A stretch of 28,222 nt of DNA from a virus, in IMG/VR virus record IMGVR_UViG_3300045996_000931, positions 1-28,222 of that record; one strand, given 5' to 3'. Positions 19,041 to 26,297 of this stretch are shown piece after piece. Position numbers and translations under genes: made by a program. Position 1 is the first letter of the stretch; each line of letters starts with the position of its first letter. The notes under the pieces were generated by a model. It ran no database searches. It had not been told where the DNA came from and saw nothing but the letters and a program-made list of their open reading frames with translations.

Positions 19041-20765
19041 TTACTTCACCACCGTAACGCTAACCGTTGCTGTTGCAGAATTACCCGCTGCGTCGCGTGC
19101 CGTGACTTGGATAACGTGCGGCCCCGCCTCTGATTTCTTCCGAGTGTTCCAGTTATAGCTGAGCGTTGATCCCGTGCCGCTTGCAACTGGTGCGCCGTCG
19201 ATACTAATGGCCAGCCTGAGCCCTGCCGCACCGTTATTGTCCGAGGCGTTAACAGTGACCGTTACGTTACTGGACACATTGCCAGCGACTGGATTGATGA
19301 TCTTCACTGCTGGCGGCGTCGTATCCTTTACTGGAGCCGGTGCGCTGACGTTTGCCACGTTGACCTGTACCGGATCTGATGCGGCAACATTACCTGCAGC
19401 GTCGTAAGCGTAAGCAACAAGGTTTGTTGTGCCGTTAATCGTGCCGGCCGAGTCCCAAGTAAAGGCGAAAGGTGATGCGCCATCAATCGCAACGACGTTA
19501 CTGTTCACGCGGAGCTCCACACGGCTCACGCCCCTATTGTCCGAAGCCGATACGTTTACAGGAACCAGGCCGGAAACGGAGTCGTCATTTCCTGGAGATG
19601 TGATCGAGATGAGTGGCGCCTCGATGTCAAAGTCTGTTGCGGCCTTCACAGCAAGAACAGCGGCTGCCGCATCGATCCTTCCGCAGCCGTAATAACTGTC
19701 GCGCCCCATCGGCCCCACGTCGAGCGCGGTAGAGCAAAGCACCTTTTCTATTTCAAGATTGGACGCGCCGGGATTAGCCGACATCATCAGCGCGATTACG
19801 CCAGCGGTGACAGGAGCGGCGAAAGATGTGCCGTGTACCCAGGCGTAGGTGTTGCCCATCGCGGTCGTGGCAATACTCACGCCCGGCGCGGCGACGTCGA
19901 CGTACGGGCCATAACTTGACCAACTCGCCCGGTTGTTGTTCGAATCGGTAGCAGATACCGCAATCAATGCTGGGCTTTCAGCATAAGGCAGAGCTGCACC
20001 ACCGTTCCCAGCGGCGACCGTTACCAGTCCACCTTTGCTCTTCATGTAATAAGATGCGTTCTGGATACTCGCACTGCCAGCGATACTCTCAAAGCTGGCG
20101 TTGGCAATCCTGGCCCCTCGATCGGCGGCCCAAGTTATTCCTGAAGCAATGGCGCTTACTGGAGCGGATCCGGTTGGGGCAGCAACCCTGATCGGCATAA
20201 TCCTGGCTTGACCTGCAACGCCTGACACGCCCAATGCGTTATTGGTGATCGCCGCAGATGCTCCTGCGACTTTCGTTCCATGGCCGAATATGTCAGCAGT
20301 ATTTGAATTGTTGTCGTAGAAATTCCATCCCGGTACAAGTCTGGTAGCAAGATCAGGATGCCCCTCAACGCCTGAGTCCAGAATGGCGATTGTGACGCCA
20401 GCGCCCTGAGCGGTATCCCATGCATCTGCCGCTCCAATGTTTGGCAGATGCCATGCGTTTATATAGTTCGGATCGTCAGGAATAAAATCAGGCGAAACGA
20501 TATAGTCCAGCTCGGCAAATTTAAAATGAGGATTGTGCTCAAGCCGCGCAACCATGCCGCGCTCTGTTCCGTGCGGAACATCCACGATGTACAGATCGCT
20601 CTGGCCTATCTTGCGTGCCTTGCCAACTATTTTCTTAAGGTCTGCCTCAGGCAGTCCGGCGCGAGGTAAAACGATGATCCGGCCCTCTGCAAACTGCTCA
20701 GGCTTGGCGTAAACAGTCTCAGGAAGCAGGCACGCGCATATCAATGCTAAAAGCATTATTCTCAT
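19041..20765 (-). CDS. Secreted subtilisin-like (S8) serine peptidase
   Basis: A 574-residue S8 peptidase. Residues 1-20 are a signal peptide ending VYA; 22-95 look like a pro-region/inhibitor. The catalytic domain spans ~100-375: Asp130 in AILDSGV, His162 in GHGTKVAGA, oxyanion Asn254 in AAGNGG and Ser314 in HGTSFAAP. Two Ig-like domains follow (380-470 and 480-574), each with the DNRGVSR/DNNGAAG-type turn and DAAGN repeat. The whole triad is intact, so it should be active outside the cytoplasm. AAGGA precedes the ATG. It sits between the lysis genes and Rz, an unusual place. Confidence 0.95.
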   Translation of the reverse strand: MRIMLLALICACLLPETVYAKPEQFAEGRIIVLPRAGLPEADLKKIVGKARKIGQSDLYIVDVPHGTERGMVARLEHNPHFKFAELDYIVSPDFIPDDPNYINAWHLPNIGAADAWDTAQGAGVTIAILDSGVEGHPDLATRLVPGWNFYDNNSNTADIFGHGTKVAGASAAITNNALGVSGVAGQARIMPIRVAAPTGSAPVSAIASGITWAADRGARIANASFESIAGSASIQNASYYMKSKGGLVTVAAGNGGAALPYAESPALIAVSATDSNNNRASWSSYGPYVDVAAPGVSIATTAMGNTYAWVHGTSFAAPVTAGVIALMMSANPGASNLEIEKVLCSTALDVGPMGRDSYYGCGRIDAAAAVLAVKAATDFDIEAPLISITSPGNDDSVSGLVPVNVSASDNRGVSRVELRVNSNVVAIDGASPFAFTWDSAGTINGTTNLVAYAYDAAGNVAASDPVQVNVANVSAPAPVKDTTPPAVKIINPVAGNVSSNVTVTVNASDNNGAAGLRLAISIDGAPVASGTGSTLSYNWNTRKKSEAGPHVIQVTARDAAGNSATATVSVTVVK

Positions 20766-20786
20766 TTATTTTGGTCCTTATTTATC

Positions 20787-20818
20787 AAGTTTGCGAAATT
20801 GCACAGATTCGCAAACTT
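20787..20818. promoter_or_regulatory. Perfect 11-bp dyad upstream of the peptidase gene
   Basis: AAGTTTGCGAA and TTCGCAAACTT are perfect arms separated by 10 bp, ending 22 bp before the peptidase ATG. No T-run follows on the minus strand, so it resembles an operator or an RNA hairpin controlling the peptidase message rather than a terminator. The recogniser is unknown. Confidence 0.55.
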
Positions 20819-20894
20819 TGTGGATTACTAACTTAATTTCATACCCTTATCTAACCATTAACCCTTGAATTTAAATCGATTGTAGGGCTTTATA

Positions 20895-20915
20895 ATCGCC
20901 TGATAATTAGGCGAT
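20895..20915. repeat. Inverted repeat ATCGCCT/AGGCGAT
   Basis: Seven-bp perfect arms with a 7-bp loop just after the stop of the minus-strand gene at 20922. It is placed like a terminator, but the tail is only moderately T-rich, so strength is doubtful. It separates the peptidase from the lysis genes. Confidence 0.45.
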
Positions 20916-20921
20916 ATTCCC

Positions 20922-21239
20922 TCATTTTCTGATCTCATGAAGGATGCGGAAATCGCCGCCGTCATCGACACGCTCATACCGTCCAACCTCGAAACCGAGT
21001 TGTTCGCCGATGCGTTTCAGTGCGTGATAGTCGTCCCTGACTATCTCGAAACCGTGCCGCGCCAAGTATCCCTTTACCTCGCATTCCGTTGGCGCTTCGC
21101 CCTGCATCATCGTCGCGACCCAGCCATAAGGAGCGGTGCGGGACAGATTGTGGAACCGCTTTCTGATTAGCCAGGAACGGCGCACGATTTCTTCAACCGT
21201 GATCAGCCCATCCTCAATGGCGAACGTTGGCAGGCTCAC
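20922..21239 (-). CDS. Hypothetical protein (105 aa)
   Basis: A 105-residue mixed alpha/beta protein. The start is GTG, overlapping the previous stop (GTGA). Segments such as EDGLITVEEIVRRSWLI and EVKGYLARHGFEIV show a globular fold, but no family is recognised. It is the last gene of the endolysin group before the hairpin and the peptidase. Confidence 0.7.
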   Translation of the reverse strand: MSLPTFAIEDGLITVEEIVRRSWLIRKRFHNLSRTAPYGWVATMMQGEAPTECEVKGYLARHGFEIVRDDYHALKRIGEQLGFEVGRYERVDDGGDFRILHEIRK

Positions 21240-21445
21240 AGCCGCCTTCCCCTCTTATCAATCCTGTCGAAGATAGCGTTTATCTTGAAGTAACCGCGAA
21301 TAATGACTGCCGCCGACATGCTTATCCAAGCCATAAGGATTACATCGGACATTCTTACCGGCATCCATGTCGCATAGGACCAGAGCACCGTTCCCACAAG
21401 AAAAGAAACTGCAACGGTTACAAACCAAGGAACAAAATTATTCAT
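21236..21445 (-). CDS. Small two-span membrane protein, holin candidate
   Basis: A 69-residue protein with hydrophobic spans at ~5-25 (VPWFVTVAVSFLVGTVLWSY) and ~33-50 (SDVILMAWISMSAAVIIRGY), and a basic tail DRIDKRGRRL. It overlaps the lysozyme stop (ATGA). The two-span topology and endolysin neighbour suit a holin or pinholin accessory, but many such proteins are neither. The holin-like protein at 22923-23171 competes for this role. Confidence 0.7.
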   Translation of the reverse strand: MNNFVPWFVTVAVSFLVGTVLWSYATWMPVRMSDVILMAWISMSAAVIIRGYFKINAIFDRIDKRGRRL

Positions 21446-21915
21446 GCCCTGCCCTCACAGATTGCCCGCTCCCCTTCCCGTCTCTTGACCAGCCCAGGCA
21501 ACGGCTTTGTTTTGTCCGGCCCGTAAACCCAGCGGGAGAACTGAGCACATGCGCCAGCGTAATCTTCCTTGTTAAACTTCTCGGCCATTGTTGACTTGCA
21601 GAACGCCTTAACTCCTACGTTGTACGTAAATGAGACGGCAGCGGCGAATTCATAGTCATACATGGGAGCGTTGATACAGCGGCGCACGCCCTGCGCATAG
21701 ACACTATCCACCTCGTCAAGCAGACGCATAAGCGAGCGCTCTGGAGTCGTCTTGTCGCCCATCTTTACGCCTTCGGTTGTGCCGAATCCGATTGTCGGAA
21801 CGTCACCGGGAACTGGTATGTAAGCGTCTCCCTTGTACCCTTCATGCAAGGCAATACCGACGAGCGTTGACGCGGCAAGCACCATCGCTGAGACGGATGA
21901 GCGCGGCTTAATCAT
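21442..21915 (-). CDS. Lysozyme-type endolysin with SAR-like N-terminus (GH24)
   Basis: A 157-residue GH24 muramidase. Catalytic Glu25 lies in ALHEGYKGD; the downstream VPGDVPTIGFGTT carries Asp38 and Thr41, a variant spacing compared with T4 lysozyme. Later hallmarks include AAAVSFTYNVG and GLVKRREGERAIC. Residues 8-23 (VSAMVLAASTLVGIAL) form a weak, Ala/Gly-rich hydrophobic stretch typical of signal-arrest-release endolysins, which are exported by the Sec system and activated on membrane release. The ATG overlaps the DUF3310 stop. Confidence 0.9.
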   Translation of the reverse strand: MIKPRSSVSAMVLAASTLVGIALHEGYKGDAYIPVPGDVPTIGFGTTEGVKMGDKTTPERSLMRLLDEVDSVYAQGVRRCINAPMYDYEFAAAVSFTYNVGVKAFCKSTMAEKFNKEDYAGACAQFSRWVYGPDKTKPLPGLVKRREGERAICEGRA

Positions 21916-22163
21916 TTCGCTTTCGTCTCCAGTTCAATCAGCAGATCAATAAAGTGCCGGGCCTTCTCGAGATCCTTTATCCCGCCCTTCTCTCTCCATC
22001 GCGTGACGTACTTGATTACGCTGCCTTCAGCAAAAGGGATATTGTTCGCGTGGATGAATTCAATCGGCTGAATCTTCAGTTTCTTGTAATGGCTGCCAGC
22101 GACCTGCATGTCCAGCGCCGACTCAAGTTTGTTCTGCTCTGCCCATTCGTTCGGGTATTCCAT
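21912..22163 (-). CDS. DUF3310-family protein
   Basis: An 83-residue protein matching DUF3310. GSHYKKLKIQPIEFIHANNI and EGSVIKYVTRWREKGGIKDLEKARHF are the family signature segments. Members are common in phages, sometimes fused to nucleotide kinases, and have no settled function; a nucleotide-metabolism link is suspected. Here it is unusually placed between an exonuclease-like gene and the lysozyme. AGAGAGGAATC precedes the ATG. Confidence 0.88.
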   Translation of the reverse strand: MEYPNEWAEQNKLESALDMQVAGSHYKKLKIQPIEFIHANNIPFAEGSVIKYVTRWREKGGIKDLEKARHFIDLLIELETKAK

Positions 22164-22177
22164 GATTCCTCTCTAAG

Positions 22178-22921
22178 TTATGCCGCCGCCACCAGTTGAA
22201 CCTGCCTGCCGCCTTCACTGGCCACGCTACGGAACCACTTGCCGCAGCCCTTGCATTGATACCGCTTATAGATATAGGCTCCGGTGCGCGCGTAACCTCT
22301 GTGCTGGTAATCGTGGCTGCCGCATGTCGGGCACATCTCTTTGTCAGCAGAAAACAGGGCAGGATTGGGATGGCCTTTTATCCAGGGACGGAGCTTGATG
22401 TAAAGCTTCTCCATTTCAACGACGTCGCCAATGTTGTACCCCTTCATTTCTTCCCAACTGGCCGCATCATTTTTCATACAGTCAGCCCACAACTCCCAGC
22501 CCCTGTGCTTAACCTTCTCGCCTACCTTCAGGGTTTTAAGCACGTGTTCCAGTTTGTTGCTCGTAAACTTGAACTGAGAGCGGGCTGTTTGGAGTAGATC
22601 GACTTGCTTGTATGGGCTGGGCGGCAGCATCTCGTGAGTAATGAACTCACTGTTAAGGGTTGGAATGTCGAAGCGCTTTCCGTTGTAGTGGACTACGACG
22701 TCAGCCTGATCCAGTAACTTGTGAATCTTCCCCAGCATTTGCAGGGGCTTCTTTGACTGTATGCTGGCGAAATGAACCTCATCCTGCCCCAGCCACTTCG
22801 CCGCCCAACACAACACATAACCGCTGCTGATAAGGCGCTGCAATGGAATGTTTTCTTTGAATAATCCCCATACGTATGCAATGTTGGGGGCCGTTTCGAT
22901 GTCCAGCAGAAGGATTTTCAA
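22178..22921 (-). CDS. DnaQ/RNase-H-like 3'-5' exonuclease with zinc ribbon
   Basis: A ~247-residue protein. LKILLLDIETAPN at the start holds the first Asp/Glu pair, HYNGKRFDIPTLN the second motif, and YNIGDVVEMEKLY the third, the RNase-H-like DEDD exonuclease pattern. The C-terminus is a four-Cys zinc ribbon (CPTCGSHDYQHRG, then CKGCGKW). The TTG at 22921 fits the family N-terminus and immediately follows the previous stop; the frame extends 16 codons upstream from another TTG. It probably trims nucleic acid ends; a role in phage genome repair is inference. Confidence 0.85.
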   Translation of the reverse strand: MKILLLDIETAPNIAYVWGLFKENIPLQRLISSGYVLCWAAKWLGQDEVHFASIQSKKPLQMLGKIHKLLDQADVVVHYNGKRFDIPTLNSEFITHEMLPPSPYKQVDLLQTARSQFKFTSNKLEHVLKTLKVGEKVKHRGWELWADCMKNDAASWEEMKGYNIGDVVEMEKLYIKLRPWIKGHPNPALFSADKEMCPTCGSHDYQHRGYARTGAYIYKRYQCKGCGKWFRSVASEGGRQVQLVAAA

Positions 22922-22922
22922 G

Positions 22923-23171
22923 TTATCTGATCGGCTTATCTGTGTAGAATCGGAGCGCGAAATTTCCAACTGACGAGGCGACCAGAAGCCACCCGTAAAT
23001 GTCAGGAGGAAGCACCGCTTTCAGCGCCGGAGTGGTCTGCTCGAGCATGGCAAAGAGAAACATCATTGCCCCGTTGAACCACAATAGCTTTGACTTGGCG
23101 GGATGCTTACAGTCCTGCACGTTGCCTTGCTCGATCGAATTTCTCCGCATCTTCTCGGCATTCTCTGTCAC
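22923..23171 (-). CDS. Holin-like membrane protein (82 aa)
   Basis: An 82-residue protein with a charged N-terminus, then a hairpin of two hydrophobic segments (about 30-44 LLWFNGAMMFLFAML and 57-75 DIYGWLLVASSVGNFALRF) joined by a PALKAVLPP turn. The pattern resembles a phage holin-like family. It starts at GTG with GGGAG six bases upstream. Neighbouring spanins and endolysin support a lysis role, though the endolysin lies several genes downstream. Confidence 0.72.
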   Translation of the reverse strand: MTENAEKMRRNSIEQGNVQDCKHPAKSKLLWFNGAMMFLFAMLEQTTPALKAVLPPDIYGWLLVASSVGNFALRFYTDKPIR

Positions 23172-23301
23172 AGTAAGCTCCCTCTGATTTCTTTCCGCAA
23201 TTCAGGCAATAGCCGTAGCTCTTCTCAACCGGCTTTCTCATGCTTAATGCCGATTCGGTTAAAAGCCGCGTGACTTCCGCGGCGTCGTCGATTTGATCCA
23301 T
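23107..23301 (-). CDS. Small zinc-finger protein (64 aa)
   Basis: A 64-residue protein starting MDQIDDAAEVTRLL (ATG overlaps the previous stop, TAATG). Residues ~33-45 carry a four-Cys knuckle (CLNCGKKSEGAYCDREC), similar to DksA/TraR-type fingers in phages, followed by an arginine-rich helix. DksA-like proteins modify RNA polymerase; whether this one does is unknown. The last 65 bp overlap the holin-like gene. Confidence 0.72.
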   Translation of the reverse strand: MDQIDDAAEVTRLLTESALSMRKPVEKSYGYCLNCGKKSEGAYCDRECREDAEKFDRARQRAGL

Positions 23302-23588
23302 TACTTTAAGCTCTCTTCCAAACAGTCTAATTTTTCGTGTATTTCTTCTTTTAGTTCTGGAGCGGCGATGCCTAAACATGGATTGGGCGGAACAGATAAA
23401 GGCGCACCGGGAATCGGTTTTGCCTTTATCGGCTTAGCCTTGACCTCGACGACGGGCAGAACTGGCTCAGGCTCGATTGGCCGCTCTGGGGCGGCCTGCG
23501 TTACAACTTCCTGCTGCTTCTGTGGGGGGAAAGTACACGCGACCATTGCAGCCGCTACAACAAAGCAGATGAGAGTTTTCATCATCAT
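23301..23588 (-). CDS. Proline-rich lipoprotein, possible second outer spanin
   Basis: A 95-residue lipoprotein. The signal peptide ends at AAAMVAC, a good lipobox; the mature part is Pro/Val/Lys rich (PIEPEPVLPVVEVKAKPIKAK), then a short helix with two Cys. It is tandem with an upstream single-span coiled-coil protein (ATGATG overlap), the order used by unnested spanin pairs. The nested Rz/Rz1 elsewhere makes a second spanin pair surprising, so another cell-envelope role is also possible. Confidence 0.75.
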   Translation of the reverse strand: MMMKTLICFVVAAAMVACTFPPQKQQEVVTQAAPERPIEPEPVLPVVEVKAKPIKAKPIPGAPLSVPPNPCLGIAAPELKEEIHEKLDCLEESLK

Positions 23589-23854
23589 TTCCTCGGCCAG
23601 CGCTCGATAATCCTGTCGAGCTTTTCATTGAACTCCTTCATGGTTTCGCGCTGTTCCGATCTGAGCGATTTATTTTCTTCGCTCAGTCGGTCATTGGTGC
23701 GTTCCTGAATAGTCACTTCACGCTTCAAGACAGCAATGTCGTTTTGCGTCGTGACGTACGCTGCTACGCCTGACCCGACCAGACCGATCAAGGCGATGAC
23801 GCCGCCGAACGATAACTGTGTATTCGTCAGCGCATGCCGTCGCCTTTCCTCCAT
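23585..23854 (-). CDS. Membrane-anchored coiled-coil protein (inner-spanin-like)
   Basis: An 89-residue protein: a basic N-terminus (EERRRHALTN), one membrane segment (~14-34, LSFGGVIALIGLVGSGVAAY), then a ~50-residue coiled coil (ERTNDRLSEENKSLRSEQRE). By the positive-inside rule the coil is periplasmic, like Rz. AAGGTGCGAG precedes the ATG. The gene directly precedes a lipoprotein gene. It could alternatively be a tail- or lysis-associated protein of unknown kind. Confidence 0.72.
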   Translation of the reverse strand: MEERRRHALTNTQLSFGGVIALIGLVGSGVAAYVTTQNDIAVLKREVTIQERTNDRLSEENKSLRSEQRETMKEFNEKLDRIIERWPRK

Positions 23855-23863
23855 CTCGCACCT

Positions 23864-24034
23864 TTACAGGACGAGCAACACTACGAGCGCGACAGCAACG
23901 CCAGCCAGGATCAAGACCGTATATTTGTTGCGCACGAAGAAACCGTCTACCTTGCTTTCTGCCTCGTTGTAACCCTCGCCGACGAAATCAACCGCTTCAC
24001 CGACGCCTTTCTTTACTTTTTTGCCTATGCTCAT
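23864..24034 (-). CDS. Tail-anchored small membrane protein (56 aa)
   Basis: A 56-residue protein starting MSIGKKVKKGVG, after AGGAGAAG. The first ~35 residues are an amphipathic basic/acidic helix, and residues 38-56 form a C-terminal anchor (YTVLILAGVAVALVVLLVL). The layout resembles ElaB/YqjD-like tail-anchored proteins, but is too short to assign. First gene after the fibre-operon terminator at 24084-24108. Confidence 0.7.
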   Translation of the reverse strand: MSIGKKVKKGVGEAVDFVGEGYNEAESKVDGFFVRNKYTVLILAGVAVALVVLLVL

Positions 24035-24083
24035 TTTTCTTCTCCTGTGGTTAAAAGTGATTCCGTTCATTGTTGATCCAGAA

Positions 24084-24108
24084 ATAAAAAAGCCGCTCAA
24101 GGCGGCTT
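24084..24108 (-). terminator. Terminator between fibre and lysis genes
   Basis: AAGCCGC and GCGGCTT perfect arms around a TCAAG loop, followed on the minus strand by TTTTTTATTT. Downstream lysis genes would need either antitermination or their own promoter. Confidence 0.92.
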
Positions 24109-24131
24109 AGCGGGTAATATGGAGACGCGGG

Positions 24132-25346
24132 TTAATCTTCAGACAGCCAATTAATCCCGTCCAAGGATACCCACGCATTTGAGCCAACTTGCAGAACTAC
24201 CTTGCCTGCGTCAGCGGGAGCTATGTTGTTCACCCCAACTACCGCGAGATAGCCAAATGCCCCGTTAGAGACAATCGGGAAGTTTTTGCTATAGGTCGGG
24301 CGGTATCCCTCTGGTACGGCAAATAGACATGTTCCCGCTGTCGCAGTCCCGCCCTTAATCATTCCTTCAAGATGGACAATTCCATCGGCGTCTTTCCATA
24401 CCTTGGCCGTGCGGTCATAGGTTGCATCGTGAGCAACCCACGAGTTCAGCAAGGTAGGCTTAAACAAGCTAACCTGTTTGCTTCTAGGGCTGCTCTCCAA
24501 CGCTCCCGGTGTTTTTCCTATCGTGTAGACGATGCGGTTAGCGGGGCGGTCAGCCCACACATAACCCCAAGGAGCCGCGCTGAATCCTTGCGTAGTTCCA
24601 AAGGCCGGGGGAGTGAGCGTGTCAGAAAGGGTTAAGGAACTCCCGTTCCAGGTATAGCCCTCGATCTTGCGGCTATCGGCCAATCCAAAATTATTAGGGC
24701 CGTGATAGTTCAGGTAGACAGTCTCGCCTTCCCAAACCATTGCTTGACAGCCGCCCCAAGTCAGAGCCGCGCCAGAGAGAGAGACAGTGCCCAGCGTGAG
24801 CCACTGCTCGTTAAACAACCGGATAAGCTGCTGATCGTCGTAGCAGACAAAGTATTTCCCGTCGTGCAGCGTTACGTGTTCGGCCGTATACCCACCTATC
24901 TCAACAGCCCCATTCACGCCGAAGGAAGTATCCAGAGCCACAGCGCGCGTTGTTGGGTCGAGCGTGTAGCGAAGAACTCTTGAGAGTCTGTCAGCCGGGT
25001 TGCTCGCCCCGCCATTGATGTTATAAACCGTAAGGTAGAGGTAGCCATTGATGATGGACGGCGAACCGAACGACATAAACCGTCCAGAAGAATCCAGCCC
25101 GGTATAAGCGTTCTGCAACTCGCTGACCTTGTTGCCGCTCAAGTCGTAAACAGTGATGATGTTCTTTAGCGCAAACGTTTCGCTGCGGTCAGTCGTGACA
25201 ACGATGTGGTTATCCCAATACGCCGCCCCTTGCCACGCCCTGTAAGGCAGGTGAGCGCGGAATGACATAACCCCTGATGGGATGCTTGCGCCGGCCTCTT
25301 GCGTCACTTCTTTTCTTGCCAGAACTTCTAAATAGTCGTAATCCAA
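24132..25346 (-). CDS. Receptor-binding/tail-fibre protein with beta-propeller-like body
   Basis: A 404-residue protein. The body (about 20-310) is a series of four-stranded repeats with recurring VYD, LTVYN and GYTWNGSSLTL strands, suggesting a beta-propeller. The last ~90 residues (VWKDADGIVHLEGMIKGG, then LFAVPEGYRPTYS) are the carbohydrate-binding-type tip found at the end of many tail fibres. TTG 25346 follows AAGGAGAAGGTAAA; a frame ten codons longer lacks this. It is the last gene before a terminator. Adsorption specificity is the expected role. Confidence 0.8.
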   Translation of the reverse strand: MDYDYLEVLARKEVTQEAGASIPSGVMSFRAHLPYRAWQGAAYWDNHIVVTTDRSETFALKNIITVYDLSGNKVSELQNAYTGLDSSGRFMSFGSPSIINGYLYLTVYNINGGASNPADRLSRVLRYTLDPTTRAVALDTSFGVNGAVEIGGYTAEHVTLHDGKYFVCYDDQQLIRLFNEQWLTLGTVSLSGAALTWGGCQAMVWEGETVYLNYHGPNNFGLADSRKIEGYTWNGSSLTLSDTLTPPAFGTTQGFSAAPWGYVWADRPANRIVYTIGKTPGALESSPRSKQVSLFKPTLLNSWVAHDATYDRTAKVWKDADGIVHLEGMIKGGTATAGTCLFAVPEGYRPTYSKNFPIVSNGAFGYLAVVGVNNIAPADAGKVVLQVGSNAWVSLDGINWLSED

Positions 25347-25347
25347 T

Positions 25348-26241
25348 TTACCTTCTCCTTGTCGCGACAATTTCACCGTGTGCCGTCATCGTGCTAACTG
25401 TAAAATTGGCTGTGGCAACTAAATATATTGTTGTTGTTGAGGATAACTTAATTGTTTGCGGTGTTGCTGTGTGAGCCATTGCTGCGTTAGGAACAAAGGC
25501 CGCGCTATAGTGAGAAAACCCATTGCCGTGAGTGGCGGAAGTTTGGCTGATAGAGCCGAACAGGGCTGTGACGCTTGTTGTCGCTCCAGGAGTAAACGCA
25601 ACCCTACCTACCACATCCCAATGCCCAGCAGTTAAGGAAATGCTCGTTACGTTTGCGTTGGCCGTGCTCGTTAGCGCCACAGCAGAGCCTACCAGAACCG
25701 ATGACGAGATCACCTCCCCAACGCTGCCAGCATTCGCGCTATTGTTCGTTGTTGTGCCGACGATGCCGTGAGTCTGCGATGGCGTGAACGAAGCGCCGGA
25801 CACCACAACGGCGCCGGGAAATGTCTCCCCTCCAGTGCCGCGCGCAAGAATAGCTACCTGCCACCCGTCCAGTGTTCCGCTTACCGTAGCAGTCGGCCAT
25901 GCAAGAAGGACATCGCCTGCAGCAGTTGTAATATTCGTTGCACCAGGGCAGCGCAGCGTTGTCGCGTTGTGCGTGAGCGTGACAATTCCAGACATCCGAA
26001 TCTGAATCGGGCCACGGTAATTTGTGCCGAAAGACGTGATCGTTGTCGTACCGGTAATCCTGATCTTGGTCGAAAGTTGCCCGCCTATATCGCACGTGGC
26101 GGCAGAGGCAATATCAAGCTCGGATTTCTCCAACGACTCATTGATCGCGTCCCACAGCGCCGCGAATCCAGCCCGAGCAATGGCGTTGCTGGGATTTGGG
26201 TATATGTCGGAAATTGCTGTTTTTAACGGTAGTGCTGACAT
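25348..26241 (-). CDS. Tail-fibre-type structural protein
   Basis: A 297-residue low-charge protein rich in Thr, Ser, Ala and Gly. Residues 1-40 are a helical attachment-like segment (FAALWDAINESLEKSELD); the rest is beta-strand repeats (KIRITGTTTITSFGTNYRGP, PIQIRMSGIVTLTHNATT) as in trimeric phage fibres. The C-terminal domain (VGRVAFTPGATTSVTALF...) resembles a jelly-roll tip. GGAGCGCAGGA precedes the ATG. It is flanked by a terminator upstream and the propeller protein downstream. Confidence 0.82.
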   Translation of the reverse strand: MSALPLKTAISDIYPNPSNAIARAGFAALWDAINESLEKSELDIASAATCDIGGQLSTKIRITGTTTITSFGTNYRGPIQIRMSGIVTLTHNATTLRCPGATNITTAAGDVLLAWPTATVSGTLDGWQVAILARGTGGETFPGAVVVSGASFTPSQTHGIVGTTTNNSANAGSVGEVISSSVLVGSAVALTSTANANVTSISLTAGHWDVVGRVAFTPGATTSVTALFGSISQTSATHGNGFSHYSAAFVPNAAMAHTATPQTIKLSSTTTIYLVATANFTVSTMTAHGEIVATRRR

Positions 26242-26252
26242 TCCTGCGCTCC

Positions 26253-26279
26253 AATAAAAAAGCCGCCCGAAGGCGGCTT
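26253..26279 (-). terminator. Terminator between the glycosidase and fibre genes
   Basis: AGCCGCC-CGAA-GGCGGCT stem followed by six T and ATTGG on the minus strand. It lies between two fibre genes, so late transcription must pass it. Confidence 0.92.
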
Positions 26280-26297
26280 AGTCTGTGATACTGAAAC

